Shown: one piece after another, positions 52,017-61,033 of the stretch | Position numbering within the stretch: position 1 is the stretch's first letter | How the letters are laid out: each line of letters starts with the position of its first letter | Source: Falsigemmobacter intermedius | Lineage (GTDB): Bacteria; Pseudomonadota; Alphaproteobacteria; Rhodobacterales; Rhodobacteraceae | Direction: 5' to 3' | DNA length: 64,000 bases | NCBI RefSeq assembly: GCF_004054105.1 | Contig: NZ_SBLC01000004.1 | Span: 138,873-202,872, forward strand | Position numbers and translations under genes: made by a program | The notes under the pieces: model-generated | What the model saw: the letters and a program-made list of their open reading frames with translations, nothing else | Told to the model about the DNA's origin: nothing | Database searches by the model: none

Positions 52017-52928
52017 ATGGCAGAAGCGAATTTTAACGAATTCGTGGCCGGGGGAACGTCATCGCGGCGTCCTGGATCCACGGTAAATGTGATTGGTGCG
52101 CTGACTTCTCTGGCTCTGCTGGCGGCGGCGGCGGTCTGGGGCTATCGGCTTGCGGTGCGCGATGCCTCGGGCGTTCCGGTCATCATGGCAATGGAAGGCC
52201 CGATCCGGGTCGCGCCGGAAGAGCCGGGCGGGCGAATCGCTTCCAACACCGGCCTGACCGTGATGCAGATCGCAGGCTCCGGCGTGGCGGGCGAGGTGCC
52301 CGAGCAGATCATTCTGGCTCCGGCACCGGTTGAGCTTGCGGAAGATGATGCCGCCGGGATCGGCTCTGCAGCCCCGCAGGAGGTCGTTGAAAGCGACAGC
52401 TTTGCGCGGACCCTGGCGCTGGCCGAAGAGCTCGCCCGTCAGGCGGCTGCGGAATATTCAGAAGACCCGGTCGTCGATAGCGGCGCGTTTGAGGGGGAAG
52501 TGGCGGATCTGCCGCCGGGCGCGATGCGCACCTCGCTGCGTCCGATGCCCCGGCCTGAGGGTCGGATGGCTGAGGCTGTCAGCGTGGCGGCTGAGCCGGA
52601 GCTGGCGATCTCGGGTGCGGTTGCCGTTTCCGCCGGCCCGGCCGCCGGGCTTGAGGTGGATCCGGCCGCGCTTCCGGCGGGCGCACGCCTCGCGCAGATC
52701 GGTGCCTTTGATGATATGGAGCAGGCGCGGGCGGAATGGGACCGGATCTCGGCCCGGCATGGCGCGCTTTTCGATGGGAAAAGCCGGGTGATTCAGCCCG
52801 CAAGTTCAGTGGGGCGCACCTTCTACCGGCTGCGTGTGGCAGGATTTATGTCAGAAGATGAGAGCCGCCGGTTCTGTGCGGCAATCGAATCGGGTGATCT
52901 GCGCTGTGTGCCGGTGACCCAGCGGTGA
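52017..52928 (+). CDS. SPOR-domain membrane protein
   Basis: 303 residues: cytoplasmic N-terminus, one membrane segment (about 25-47), a long acidic, alanine/proline-rich linker, and a C-terminal SPOR domain (about 228-303, RLAQIGAFDDMEQARAEW... to MSEDESRRFCAAI). SPOR domains bind denuded glycan strands at the division site, so it probably has a role in cell division or envelope maintenance. The stop overlaps the nagZ start, in agreement with a cell-wall function. Confidence 0.87.
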   Translation: MAEANFNEFVAGGTSSRRPGSTVNVIGALTSLALLAAAAVWGYRLAVRDASGVPVIMAMEGPIRVAPEEPGGRIASNTGLTVMQIAGSGVAGEVPEQIILAPAPVELAEDDAAGIGSAAPQEVVESDSFARTLALAEELARQAAAEYSEDPVVDSGAFEGEVADLPPGAMRTSLRPMPRPEGRMAEAVSVAAEPELAISGAVAVSAGPAAGLEVDPAALPAGARLAQIGAFDDMEQARAEWDRISARHGALFDGKSRVIQPASSVGRTFYRLRVAGFMSEDESRRFCAAIESGDLRCVPVTQR

Positions 52929-53917
52929 CTTTGACGGCAGCGATTCTGGGGCTTGATGGCCCCGCACTTCTTCCCGATGAGGCGGCGTTCTTTCGGGACG
53001 CCAACCCTTGGGGCTTTGTTCTTTTTGCCCGCAATATCGAAGACCCAGTCCAGCTGTCGCGGCTGACCTCGGATCTGCGTGCTGCGGTGGGCCGGGATGC
53101 CCCGATCTTCATTGATCAGGAAGGCGGCCGTGTGCAGCGCCTGCGCGCGCCGCACTGGCATGAGTATCTTCCCGCCATTGACCAGCTTGGCGCAGGTGCG
53201 GCGGGCTTTGCGCTGCGCGGCCGCATGATGGCGGCCGAGATGCGCGCCGTTGGTCTTGACGGAAATTTCGCGCCCTGTGCCGATCTGGCCTGGCCTCAGA
53301 CCCATCCCTTCCTGCGCTCGCGCTGCATGGGGGTGACCGCGGATGAGGTGGCGCAAAACGCGGCGGCCATGGCCGAAGGCCTGCTGCAGGGCGGGGTTCT
53401 GCCGGTCATCAAACATCTGCCCGGCCACGGCCGCGCGACCCAGGACAGCCACAAAGAACTGCCGCTGATTGATGTGAGCCGCGTTGAGCTTGAGGCGACG
53501 GATTTTGCCCCCTTCCGGGCGCTGAACCATCTGCCGCTGGCGATGACGGCTCATATCGTGTTGCCCTTCCTTGGCGATCAGCCCTGCACCATGAATCCCC
53601 GGGCTTTGCAGATGATGCGCCAGGACTGGGGCTTTGGCGGGGCCATCATGTCCGACGACATCGGCATGGGCGCGCTGAGCGGCTCAATCCGTGAGCGTGC
53701 GGAGCGTTCGGTGGCGGCGGGCTGCGATCTGGTTTTGCACTGCAATGATGATCTTGCGGGCTTTATGGCGGCGGCAGAGGGCGCGGGCGTGTTGCGGGGG
53801 GCGGAGCTTGCGCGCTGTGACGCAGCCCTGGCCGCAAGGCGACAGCCGGAAGCGGTTGACTTTGAGGCCCTGCGCGCTGAACTGGAAGCCCTGATTGCAG
53901 CGCAGCCCGGAAGCTGA
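52925..53917 (+). CDS. nagZ: Beta-N-acetylhexosaminidase (NagZ)
   Basis: 330 residues, glycoside hydrolase family 3, from a GTG overlapping the SPOR gene stop (GTGA). Signature FIDQEGGRVQRLRAPHW near residue 60, KHLPGHGRATQDSHKELP (acid/base His loop, about 162-180) and MSDDIGMGAL with the nucleophile Asp. It is a cytosolic enzyme of peptidoglycan recycling that removes GlcNAc from anhydro-muropeptides. Gene order SPOR-nagZ-scpA-scpB is common in Rhodobacterales. Confidence 0.95.
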   Translation: MTLTAAILGLDGPALLPDEAAFFRDANPWGFVLFARNIEDPVQLSRLTSDLRAAVGRDAPIFIDQEGGRVQRLRAPHWHEYLPAIDQLGAGAAGFALRGRMMAAEMRAVGLDGNFAPCADLAWPQTHPFLRSRCMGVTADEVAQNAAAMAEGLLQGGVLPVIKHLPGHGRATQDSHKELPLIDVSRVELEATDFAPFRALNHLPLAMTAHIVLPFLGDQPCTMNPRALQMMRQDWGFGGAIMSDDIGMGALSGSIRERAERSVAAGCDLVLHCNDDLAGFMAAAEGAGVLRGAELARCDAALAARRQPEAVDFEALRAELEALIAAQPGS

Positions 53918-54732
53918 TGGCCGAAGAACTTCAGAGCGAAAGCACGGCGGTGCCTGAGACCACGGCCCCTGAGGCCACAGTGGCCGAGCGCCTCGTGGCT
54001 GAGGCGCTGATTGTGGATGTGGCGGGCTTTGAAGGCCCGCTTGATCTTCTGCTGACGCTCTCGCGCAATCAGAAGGTCGATCTGCTGAAGATCTCGGTGC
54101 TGCAACTGGCCGAGCAATATCTGGCCTTCGTCGAGACGGCGCGGGATCTGCGCATTGAGCTTGCGGCGGATTATCTGGTGATGGCCGCCTGGATGGCCTA
54201 TCTGAAATCGCGCATGCTGCTGCCAGTCGAGCTGGGGGACGACGGCCCGAGCGCGGATGATATGGCGGCGCACCTCGCCTGGCAGCTCGAGCGGCTTTCG
54301 GCCATGCGCCAGGCGGCGGCAGAGCTGATGGAGCGCCCGCAGCTGGGCCGTGACTTCTTTGGCCGGGGTGAGCCGGAGCAGATCGTCAAAAAGCGCGACA
54401 TCACCGTTACCTCGACGCTGATGGACCTGATGCAGGCCTATGCCCGCATCAGAACCCGGGATGAATTCCGGCCCTGGGCCTTTGACCGGACCAATCTTTA
54501 CTCGCTGGAACAGGCGCTTGAACGGCTGCGCGGCCTGCTGGGCTGGCAGGGCGACTGGTTCTCGCTGATGGAATATCTGCCCGAGGACTGGCGCACCGAT
54601 CCCGCGCGGCGCCGCTCGGCCACGGCTGCGCATTTCGCAGCCTCTCTTGAAATGGCCAAACAGGGTCTGGTGGAGCTGCGCCAGACCGAGACATTCGGCC
54701 CCCTGCATCTGAAGGTTCGCACCCGTGAGTGA
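53917..54732 (+). CDS. scpA: Segregation and condensation protein A
   Basis: 271 residues. Kleisin subunit of the SMC-ScpAB chromosome-condensing complex: the N-terminal SMC-binding segment DVAGFEGPLDLLLTLSRNQKVD (about 31-52), LAEQYLAFVETAR and LAADYLVMAAWMAYLKSRMLLP are characteristic, and the C-terminal winged helix closes the ring. The ATG follows the nagZ TGA without a gap, and its own stop overlaps scpB. Confidence 0.94.
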   Translation: MAEELQSESTAVPETTAPEATVAERLVAEALIVDVAGFEGPLDLLLTLSRNQKVDLLKISVLQLAEQYLAFVETARDLRIELAADYLVMAAWMAYLKSRMLLPVELGDDGPSADDMAAHLAWQLERLSAMRQAAAELMERPQLGRDFFGRGEPEQIVKKRDITVTSTLMDLMQAYARIRTRDEFRPWAFDRTNLYSLEQALERLRGLLGWQGDWFSLMEYLPEDWRTDPARRRSATAAHFAASLEMAKQGLVELRQTETFGPLHLKVRTRE

Positions 54733-55384
54733 CGCATATCCCCGCTCTGGCCGCCCCTCTCCGGAAGATCAGGAACGCATGGTCGAAGCGATCCTCTTCG
54801 CCGCCTTTGAGCCGGTGACCCTGGCCGAGATTGCCCGCCGACTGCCTTCGGGCTGCGATGCAGGGACGGCGCTCGATGATCTGCGCGCACGCTATGAGGG
54901 GCGCGGGGTGGAGATCCGCCGCATTGGTGAGGGCTGGGCCTTCCGCACGGCACCCGATCTGAGCCATCTGATGGAAAACGAGCGGGTTGAGACCCGCAAA
55001 CTCTCCCGCGCGGCCACTGAGACTCTGGCGATCATTGCCTATCACCAGCCGGTGACCCGGGCGGAGATTGAGGAAATCCGGGGCGTCGCGGTCTCGCGTG
55101 GCACGCTCGATCAGCTCTTTGAGCTGGAGTGGGTGCGCTTTGGCCGCCGCCGCATGTCGCCGGGCCGTCCGGTGACCTTCCTTGTGACGGAACAGTTCCT
55201 TGCGCATTTCGGCCTCGAATCCTCACGCGATCTGCCGGGGCTTGCCGAACTGCGTGCCGCGGGCCTTCTGGATCCGCGCCCGGTTCCCGGCCTCACGCCG
55301 CTGCCCGAGGGCGAGGAGGAGGAAGACGATGATCTGCCCGTCTCGCCTGCCGGTGAAGGCGATGATGAGATCTTTGAAGATTAA
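54725..55384 (+). CDS. scpB: Segregation and condensation protein B
   Basis: 219 residues from a GTG (54725) inside the scpA end. Two winged-helix domains (about 14-95 and 98-180) with MVEAILFAAFEPVTLAEIARRL and ETLAIIAYHQPVTRAEIEEIRGV, typical of ScpB, which dimerises and binds ScpA. The acidic C-terminal tail (EGEEEEDDDL and DDEIFED) is usual for this order. The next gene starts 43 bases later. Confidence 0.94.
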   Translation: MSDAYPRSGRPSPEDQERMVEAILFAAFEPVTLAEIARRLPSGCDAGTALDDLRARYEGRGVEIRRIGEGWAFRTAPDLSHLMENERVETRKLSRAATETLAIIAYHQPVTRAEIEEIRGVAVSRGTLDQLFELEWVRFGRRRMSPGRPVTFLVTEQFLAHFGLESSRDLPGLAELRAAGLLDPRPVPGLTPLPEGEEEEDDDLPVSPAGEGDDEIFED

Positions 55385-55426
55385 GCCCCGCTTCCCCCGC
55401 ACCCTGCGGGGGGCTATCTTTGCGGC

Positions 55427-56734
55427 ATGAGTGATCTTTTCGAATCCGCCCCCCATTCTGACGCCCCCCGCCCGCTGGCGGACCGTCTGCGCCCGCAAAA
55501 TCTGTCCGAGGTGATCGGCCAGGTTCAGGCGCTCTCGCCTGACGGGCCTTTGGGCGCGATGCTGGCGGCGGGGCAGCTTTCGAACCTGATCCTCTGGGGC
55601 CCGCCGGGGGTGGGCAAGACCACCATCGCGCGGCTGCTTGCGCGCGAGACCAACCTGCATTTCGTGCAGATCAGCGCGATCTTCACCGGTGTGCCGGATC
55701 TGCGCAAAATTTTTGAGGCAGCAAAGCACCGTCACGCCGAGGGGCGCGGCACGCTGCTGTTTGTGGACGAGATCCACCGCTTCAACAAAGCGCAGCAGGA
55801 CGGCTTTCTGCCGCATATGGAGGATGGCACTATTGTTCTGGTGGGCGCCACCACCGAGAACCCCTCGTTTGAACTGAACAAGGCGCTGCTGTCACGCTCC
55901 TCCGTCATCGTGCTCACACGGCTTGATCTGGCAGAGCTTGAGCGGCTGACGCAGCGGGCCGAAAAGCTGCTGGGATCGGCGCTGCCGCTGACCGGTGAGG
56001 CGCGGGATGCGCTGCAGGAAATGGCCGACGGGGACGGGCGCGCGCTTCTCAATCTGATAGAGCAGGTGGCCTCCTGGAAGATCACCACGCCGATGGACCG
56101 CGAGGCGCTGTCAAAACGTCTGATGCGGCGGGCGGCGCAATATGACCGCAACGGGGATGAGCATTATAACCTGATCTCCGCATTGCATAAGTCGGTGCGC
56201 GGATCCGACCCGGATGCGGCGCTTTACTGGTTTGCGCGGATGCTCGAGGGGGGAGAAGATCCGCGCTATCTCGCGCGGCGCATCGTGCGGATGTCGGTCG
56301 AAGATATTGCGCTCGCAGATCCCCAGGCGCAGGATATCTGTCTCAATGCCTGGAATACCTATGAGCGGCTGGGCAGCCCGGAGGGCGAACTGGCGCTGGC
56401 CAATGCGCTGGTCTATCTGGCGCTCGCGCCGAAATCGAACGGGGTCTATGTGGCCTATAAGGCGGCGCGGCGGCTGGCCAAAGAGACCGGTTCTCTCATG
56501 CCGCCCGCCCATATTCTGAATGCGCCGACGAAGATGATGAAAGATCTGGGCTATGGTCAGGGCTATAACTACGACCATGACGCCGAGGATGGCTTTTCAG
56601 GGCAGAACTATTTTCCTGACGGTATCCGCCGCCCCGTGCTTTACAACCCGCCGGAGCGCGGCTTTGAGCGCGAGTTGAACAAGCGGCTGGAGTATTTCGC
56701 CAAACTGCGTCTGCGCCGCTCTCAGGGCGACTAG
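55427..56734 (+). CDS. rarA: Replication-associated recombination protein A (RarA/MgsA)
   Basis: 435 residues, AAA+ ATPase of the clamp-loader family. Walker A GPPGVGKTT (58-66), Walker B LLFVDEIHRF, sensor GATTENPSF, and the C-terminal tetramerisation domain with SFxGQNYFPDG-type segment GYNYDHDAEDGFSGQNYFPDG. It acts at stalled replication forks with SSB and RecA. Its end overlaps the end of the convergent olsA by four bases. Confidence 0.95.
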   Translation: MSDLFESAPHSDAPRPLADRLRPQNLSEVIGQVQALSPDGPLGAMLAAGQLSNLILWGPPGVGKTTIARLLARETNLHFVQISAIFTGVPDLRKIFEAAKHRHAEGRGTLLFVDEIHRFNKAQQDGFLPHMEDGTIVLVGATTENPSFELNKALLSRSSVIVLTRLDLAELERLTQRAEKLLGSALPLTGEARDALQEMADGDGRALLNLIEQVASWKITTPMDREALSKRLMRRAAQYDRNGDEHYNLISALHKSVRGSDPDAALYWFARMLEGGEDPRYLARRIVRMSVEDIALADPQAQDICLNAWNTYERLGSPEGELALANALVYLALAPKSNGVYVAYKAARRLAKETGSLMPPAHILNAPTKMMKDLGYGQGYNYDHDAEDGFSGQNYFPDGIRRPVLYNPPERGFERELNKRLEYFAKLRLRRSQGD

Positions 56735-57555
56735 GGGCGCTCAACGCCCCCGCGGACCTTCTCCTCGCAGTAAGCGGCCAGAGACTTGCGATCGGGGAAA
56801 TCCTGCACCCGGACCGGATCGTGAAAGATCACCTCTGCCGCGCCGTGGCGCGGGGCGGCGAGATATTTCAGAAGCGAGGGCCCGAACTCCATCTCGCCCC
56901 ACCAGCCGTAAAAGCGCGGATCCTCTCCTTTCGGCGCGGTATAGACCAGCGAGACCGGCTGAATTGAGAGTACATCTTTCAGCCCGTCGGTAAAGAAAGC
57001 GGCAAAAAGCGTCGATTTGAACGGGATCACCCGCAGGCTGTCGGTCGAGGTGCCCTCGGGGAAAAACAGCAGCCGGTGCCCGGCGCGCAGCCGTGCTTCA
57101 AAGAGGTTCTTCTGCGCTATGGCGTCAGAGCCTTTGCGCCGGATGAACACCGTCCCCGTCGCCCGCGCCAGCCAGCCGATCGCAGGCCAGCTCGCCACTT
57201 CGTCTTTTGAGACGAAATAGATCTGCTGCGCTGCGTTGAGGGTGAAAATATCAAACCACCCCGCATGGTTGGCGACAATCGCCCCGCGACCCGCCATCGG
57301 CTTGCCGCTGACCTTATAGCGCAGGCCAAAGAGCATCAGAGTGATGCGGCAGACCGCGCGGGTGATATAGGGCGTCACCGGGCGCTTCAGCCCGAAAAGC
57401 GGCCGCTCGATCAGCCGCAAGAGCAGCAGCAGGACCAGCCCGCCGAAGATCACCAGCACAATCGGCAGGCCCCGCAACACGACGCGCAGCCAGCCCGTTG
57501 CGGTGATCGGCGGGTCTTTGGGCTCGGGCTCTTCGCTGAACCAATAGGGGCTCAA
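56731..57555 (-). CDS. olsA: Lysophospholipid / lyso-ornithine-lipid acyltransferase (OlsA)
   Basis: 274 residues. PlsC-type acyltransferase with an N-terminal membrane segment (about 23-47), catalytic HX4D (His97-Asp102 in NHAGWFD) and FPEGTSTD (about 166-173). In the neighbourhood of olsB it should add the second fatty acid, converting lyso-ornithine lipid to ornithine lipid at the inner membrane. Its start overlaps the olsB stop by four bases, confirming the pair. Confidence 0.88.
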   Translation of the reverse strand: MSPYWFSEEPEPKDPPITATGWLRVVLRGLPIVLVIFGGLVLLLLLRLIERPLFGLKRPVTPYITRAVCRITLMLFGLRYKVSGKPMAGRGAIVANHAGWFDIFTLNAAQQIYFVSKDEVASWPAIGWLARATGTVFIRRKGSDAIAQKNLFEARLRAGHRLLFFPEGTSTDSLRVIPFKSTLFAAFFTDGLKDVLSIQPVSLVYTAPKGEDPRFYGWWGEMEFGPSLLKYLAAPRHGAAEVIFHDPVRVQDFPDRKSLAAYCEEKVRGGVERP

Positions 57556-58337
57556 GCTGCGGGCTCCTGTTTGCGGGTGTAGAAACTGCGGTGACGCTCG
57601 GACATACGGGCGGTGTCGATGATCAGGCAGATATCGATGGTGTTGAAGTCCCGATCAATAAAGGCGCCTTCGCCGACAAATCCGCCCAGTCGCAGATAGG
57701 CTTTGATCAGCGGCGGCATCTCTGACAACGCGGTCCGGCGGTCAAGCGCCTCTGCGGGCAGCAGGTTCATATCCAGACGCCCGGGCGGCAGGGCGGTGAC
57801 GCGCAGATCGTCGGGGGCCAGATGGTGATGATGCAGCCAGGACAGCGACTGCCGGAAGGCCTGCGGATCGGTGCCGTGGAGGGAGGCCACGCCGAACATC
57901 ACTTCGATATCGCGCTCCAGCACATATTCGGCCAGCCCATTCCAAAGCTGCAGCATGGCGCTGCCGCCGCGATACTCCGGGTGCACGCAGGAGCGGCCCA
58001 GTTCGACCATCCTGCGGCCTGAGGATCTGAGCGGCGTCAGATCATATTCACTCTCTGAGTAATACCGCCCCATCTCAGCCGATTTCTCAGAGGTCAGAAG
58101 GCGGTAAACCCCGACTACGCCGGGAAATTCCGGGGTGTCGCGGCGCGCATCGATCAGCAGAAGGTGGTCAAAGAAGGGGTCGAACTCATCGGCTTCAAAG
58201 CGGTTCTCGTGATCCACCAGCGGGCCGGTGCCGCCGAGTTCTTCGACAAAGACCTCATAGCGCAGGCGTTGTGCGGCCTGCAGATCGCGAAGGTCCCGCG
58301 CGAGGCGGAGGCTGAACTGCGGTTCGGAAATACTCAT
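57552..58337 (-). CDS. olsB: Ornithine N-acyltransferase (OlsB)
   Basis: 261 residues from ATG 58337 (MSISEPQFSLRLARDLRDLQ), AGAAGG upstream; an in-frame upstream start would add 15 residues. GNAT-related acyl-ACP transferase: RLRYEVFVEELGGTG, VGVYRLL, MVELGRSCVHPEYRGGSAMLQLW and FGVASLHGTDP are OlsB features. It attaches a 3-hydroxyacyl group from ACP to ornithine, the first step to ornithine lipids, which replace phospholipids under phosphate limitation in many alphaproteobacteria. Confidence 0.9.
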   Translation of the reverse strand: MSISEPQFSLRLARDLRDLQAAQRLRYEVFVEELGGTGPLVDHENRFEADEFDPFFDHLLLIDARRDTPEFPGVVGVYRLLTSEKSAEMGRYYSESEYDLTPLRSSGRRMVELGRSCVHPEYRGGSAMLQLWNGLAEYVLERDIEVMFGVASLHGTDPQAFRQSLSWLHHHHLAPDDLRVTALPPGRLDMNLLPAEALDRRTALSEMPPLIKAYLRLGGFVGEGAFIDRDFNTIDICLIIDTARMSERHRSFYTRKQEPAA

Positions 58338-58475
58338 GAGGCCTTCTGAATTCGGGTTCTGTCCGGGCAGGCCCGGTGCCATGGTTTTAACGCCGAACGG
58401 GTGCGTTGCAAAGAAAGTCCCGTAACAGGCGGGTGAATCTTTACCGCACGTTAACTCTTTGCGCAGAAGCTGGCC

Positions 58476-58658
58476 TCAGCTGTTCCAGACCGGTTCCAAG
58501 GCCACGCGCTCGGATTGCACCACGATTTTACCGGCATTTTCAAAGTTCACGGTGACTTTGCCACCGATATTCGACTGCACCTGCCCAAGCCCCCAGTCCG
58601 GCTGCGCGGGGTTTTTCACCAGCATGCCGGGTTCGAGCATGTCATTAAGGCTTCGCAT
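58476..58658 (-). CDS. DUF3553 family small protein
   Basis: 60 residues, MLEPGMLVKNPAQPDWGLGQVQSNIGG followed by a VTVNFENAGKIVV strand. Such a small SH3/Tudor-like beta-barrel is widespread in alphaproteobacteria and also occurs next to helicase domains in larger proteins; its job is not known. Divergent from chpT, with 30 bases between starts. Confidence 0.8.
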   Translation of the reverse strand: MRSLNDMLEPGMLVKNPAQPDWGLGQVQSNIGGKVTVNFENAGKIVVQSERVALEPVWNS

Positions 58659-58688
58659 GGCGGGGCTCCGTCAAAGTCAGAGGATGAG

Positions 58689-59294
58689 ATGAGCGCGACG
58701 ACCCATGCCCTGACAGCCATGATCGCATCGCGGATCTGTCACGATCTTATCTCGCCTCTCGGCGCGATCAGCAATGGGGTAGAGCTTTTACAGCTGACCA
58801 TGGCCCCGCCCGTGCCGCCGGAGCTGCAGCTGATCGCCGATTCCATCCGCAGCGCCAATGCCCGGGTGCTGTTTTTACGTCTGGCTTTTGGCGTTGCGGG
58901 TGAGGGGCAGTCCATGGGGCAGGGAGAGCTTGCAGCCCTGGTCCGGGGCTGGACTGAGGGGGGGCGGCTGCAGATTGACTGGCAGCCCGGCCCGCCCTGC
59001 AGCCGCCTGCGCGCGCGCCGGGCCTGTCTTGCGCTCCTGTGCCTTGAGGCGGCTTTGCCCCAGGGCGGAGAGATCCGTGTCCGCGACGATGGCGGGCTCT
59101 GGCATCTTCGCGCAAGGGGGCGGCGCGTGGCGCTGCCCCCGGCGCTCTGGGAGATGCTTACAGAGCCGCAATGCAGTGTTGAGCTTAGCCCGGGGCGCAT
59201 TCAATTTGCCCTTCTGCGCGGTGATCTTCTGGAGGGAGACGGGCTGGCCACGGGAAAAATCTCGGAAGATGAGATTGTGCTCAACCTGCCCTGA
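58689..59294 (+). CDS. chpT: Histidine phosphotransferase ChpT
   Basis: 201 residues from ATG 58689 (MSATTHALTAMIASRICHDL). A DHp-like helical hairpin with the phosphorylated His18 in CHDLISPLGAISNGVELL, followed by a degenerate ATPase-like domain without nucleotide motifs. ChpT receives phosphate from the hybrid kinase CckA and passes it to CtrA and CpdR, controlling motility and cell-cycle genes. The partners are not in this window. The upstream open frame belongs to the antisense of the DUF3553 gene. Confidence 0.87.
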   Translation: MSATTHALTAMIASRICHDLISPLGAISNGVELLQLTMAPPVPPELQLIADSIRSANARVLFLRLAFGVAGEGQSMGQGELAALVRGWTEGGRLQIDWQPGPPCSRLRARRACLALLCLEAALPQGGEIRVRDDGGLWHLRARGRRVALPPALWEMLTEPQCSVELSPGRIQFALLRGDLLEGDGLATGKISEDEIVLNLP

Positions 59295-59475
59295 GCGGGC
59301 GGGACCTTGACTTTTGCCCCCCGAGCCCTCAGGTGAAGAGCAGTCGCCGTGATCCGTGCCGCGTGAGCACAAGGGATCCGCCGACCTCAGGTTCCCAAAA
59401 TCACGCAGGGGCACCGATCCGGCACGGGCATGCGCATAAGGCGCGTGGTTGCGGATTGCCGGTGGCCCTGACGAA

Positions 59476-59496
59476 CGGCCCTCTCTCAGAGGGCCG
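59476..59496 (+). promoter_or_regulatory. Hairpin in the leader of the DEAD-box helicase gene
   Basis: CGGCCCTCT, a CTC loop and AGAGGGCCG make a perfect 9-bp stem ending 14 bases before the ATG at 59511. No strong Shine-Dalgarno lies between, while AGAGGG sits in the 3' arm. It may control translation initiation, for instance by the helicase itself; no T-tract, so not a terminator. Confidence 0.45.
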
Positions 59497-59510
59497 GAAC
59501 CGGATGTATT

Positions 59511-60956
59511 ATGACGACTTTTGCTGATCTTGGCCTTGAGCCGAGCATTCTCAAAGCGCTTGAGAAACTGAACTTCGACAAACCGACCCCGATCCAGATC
59601 GAGGCGATCCCGCTGATCCTGAAGGGTCATGACCTGATGGGTCTGGCACAGACCGGCACCGGGAAGACGGCAGCCTTCGGCCTGCCGCTGCTGAACCGCA
59701 TTCTCGATCTGGGCTATCCGCCCAAGCCGCGCACCGTGCGCGCGCTGATCCTCGCGCCGACCCGCGAGCTGGTGGTGCAGATTGCGGATAACCTGAAGCT
59801 TTTCACCAAAGGCACCTCGGTCAAAGTGCAGACCGTGATTGGCGGGGCATCGATCAATAAGCAGGTTGAGGGCCTTGCCCGTGGTGCGGATGTGCTGGTG
59901 GCAACGCCTGGGCGTCTGATCGACCTTCTGGAGCGCAATGCGCTGAGCCTGACCGAGACCGGCTATCTGGTGCTCGATGAGGCGGATCAGATGCTCGACA
60001 TGGGCTTCATCCATTTGCTGCGTAAGATCGCGCGCTTCCTGCCGCATGGCCGTCAGACGCTGATGTTCTCGGCCACCATGCCGAAGCTGATTGATGAGCT
60101 GGCGCGTGACTATCTGCGCGACCCGAAGAAAGTGGCTGTGAACCCGCCGGGCAAGACCGCGGACCGGATTGACCAGAAGGTGCACTTCACCACCCAGGGC
60201 GAGAAGGCGAAGCTGCTGGAAAGCTATCTGCTGAAGCATCCGGGGGAAGCAGCGCTGGTTTTTGGCCGGACCAAACACGGCTCAGAAAAGCTGATGAAGC
60301 TCCTCTGCTCCTGGGGGTTCAAGGCCGGGTCCATCCACGGCAACAAAAGCCAGAACCAGCGCGACCGCACCCTGACCGCCTTCCGGACCGGTGAGATCGA
60401 CATCCTGGTGGCGACCGATGTGGCGGCGCGGGGCATCGATATTCCGCTGGTGCGTCATGTCTATAACTACGACATGCCGAATGTGCCGGATAACTATGTC
60501 CACCGCATTGGTCGGACTGCGCGTGCGGGCGCCTCCGGGAAAGCCGTGGCCTTCTGCGCACCGGCGGAGATGGAAGAACTGCGCGCCGTTGAGAAGGTGA
60601 TCGGCGATGCGCTGCTGATCGCCGGCGGTCTGCCGCATCCCGAAAACGGTTTCAACAACCGTCCCTCGCATCAGCCGCGCCGTCCGGGTCAGGACAAGGG
60701 CCGCCCGCAAAAGCCGCGCGGTCCGCGGGGTGGTGGTGAAGGGGCAGAGGGCCAGCCGCGCAAACCGCGTGGTGAAGGTGGTGGTCGCGCAGCCTTTGGC
60801 GATAAAGCCCAGGCGCGTGGCGAAGGCCAGCGTCCGGCGAAACCGGCTCGCGGTCCGGGGGGAGAAGCCACCCCGCGCCGCAATGGTCCGGGTGGCAAAC
60901 CCCAGGGCCGTCCCGGTGGCGGTGGTCGTCCGCAACGCCGTGGCCCGCGGGACTGA
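59511..60956 (+). CDS. DEAD-box RNA helicase, RhlE-like
   Basis: 481 residues. Q motif FDKPTPIQIEAIP, motif I AQTGTGKT (46-53), PTRELV, DEAD in VLDEADQMLDMGF (about 157-160), SAT, and C-terminal motifs ATDVAARGID and HRIGRTARAG. The last 100 or so residues are a basic, Gly/Pro/Arg-rich tail for RNA binding. RhlE-like helicases assist ribosome biogenesis and RNA turnover, often at low temperature. A 216-base upstream region includes a 9-bp hairpin just before the start. Confidence 0.93.
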   Translation: MTTFADLGLEPSILKALEKLNFDKPTPIQIEAIPLILKGHDLMGLAQTGTGKTAAFGLPLLNRILDLGYPPKPRTVRALILAPTRELVVQIADNLKLFTKGTSVKVQTVIGGASINKQVEGLARGADVLVATPGRLIDLLERNALSLTETGYLVLDEADQMLDMGFIHLLRKIARFLPHGRQTLMFSATMPKLIDELARDYLRDPKKVAVNPPGKTADRIDQKVHFTTQGEKAKLLESYLLKHPGEAALVFGRTKHGSEKLMKLLCSWGFKAGSIHGNKSQNQRDRTLTAFRTGEIDILVATDVAARGIDIPLVRHVYNYDMPNVPDNYVHRIGRTARAGASGKAVAFCAPAEMEELRAVEKVIGDALLIAGGLPHPENGFNNRPSHQPRRPGQDKGRPQKPRGPRGGGEGAEGQPRKPRGEGGGRAAFGDKAQARGEGQRPAKPARGPGGEATPRRNGPGGKPQGRPGGGGRPQRRGPRD

Positions 60957-60974
60957 GCCTTTTTTAAAAGAAGC

Positions 60975-61028
60975 GGGGAGGGCTGTCTGCCCTCCCCGCA
61001 CCCCTCCCGAGAGTATTTTTAAAAAGCC
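60975..61028. repeat. Dispersed terminator-like repeat, copy 2
   Basis: GGGGAGGGC / GCCCTCCCC stem, then CACCCCTCCCGAGAGTATTTTTAAAAA in two stretches, closely matching 27080-27133. It sits between the convergent helicase and polA genes and is preceded by a TTTTTAAAA (60961-60969), so it has T/A tracts on both sides and can end transcription in both directions. Confidence 0.82.
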
Positions 61029-61033
61029 AGAGC

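Noticed and set aside
59504-59527. Eight-codon frame overlapping the helicase start
   Set aside because: Begins with an ATG seven bases before the helicase ATG, but nothing supports translation, and such short overlapping frames arise by chance.
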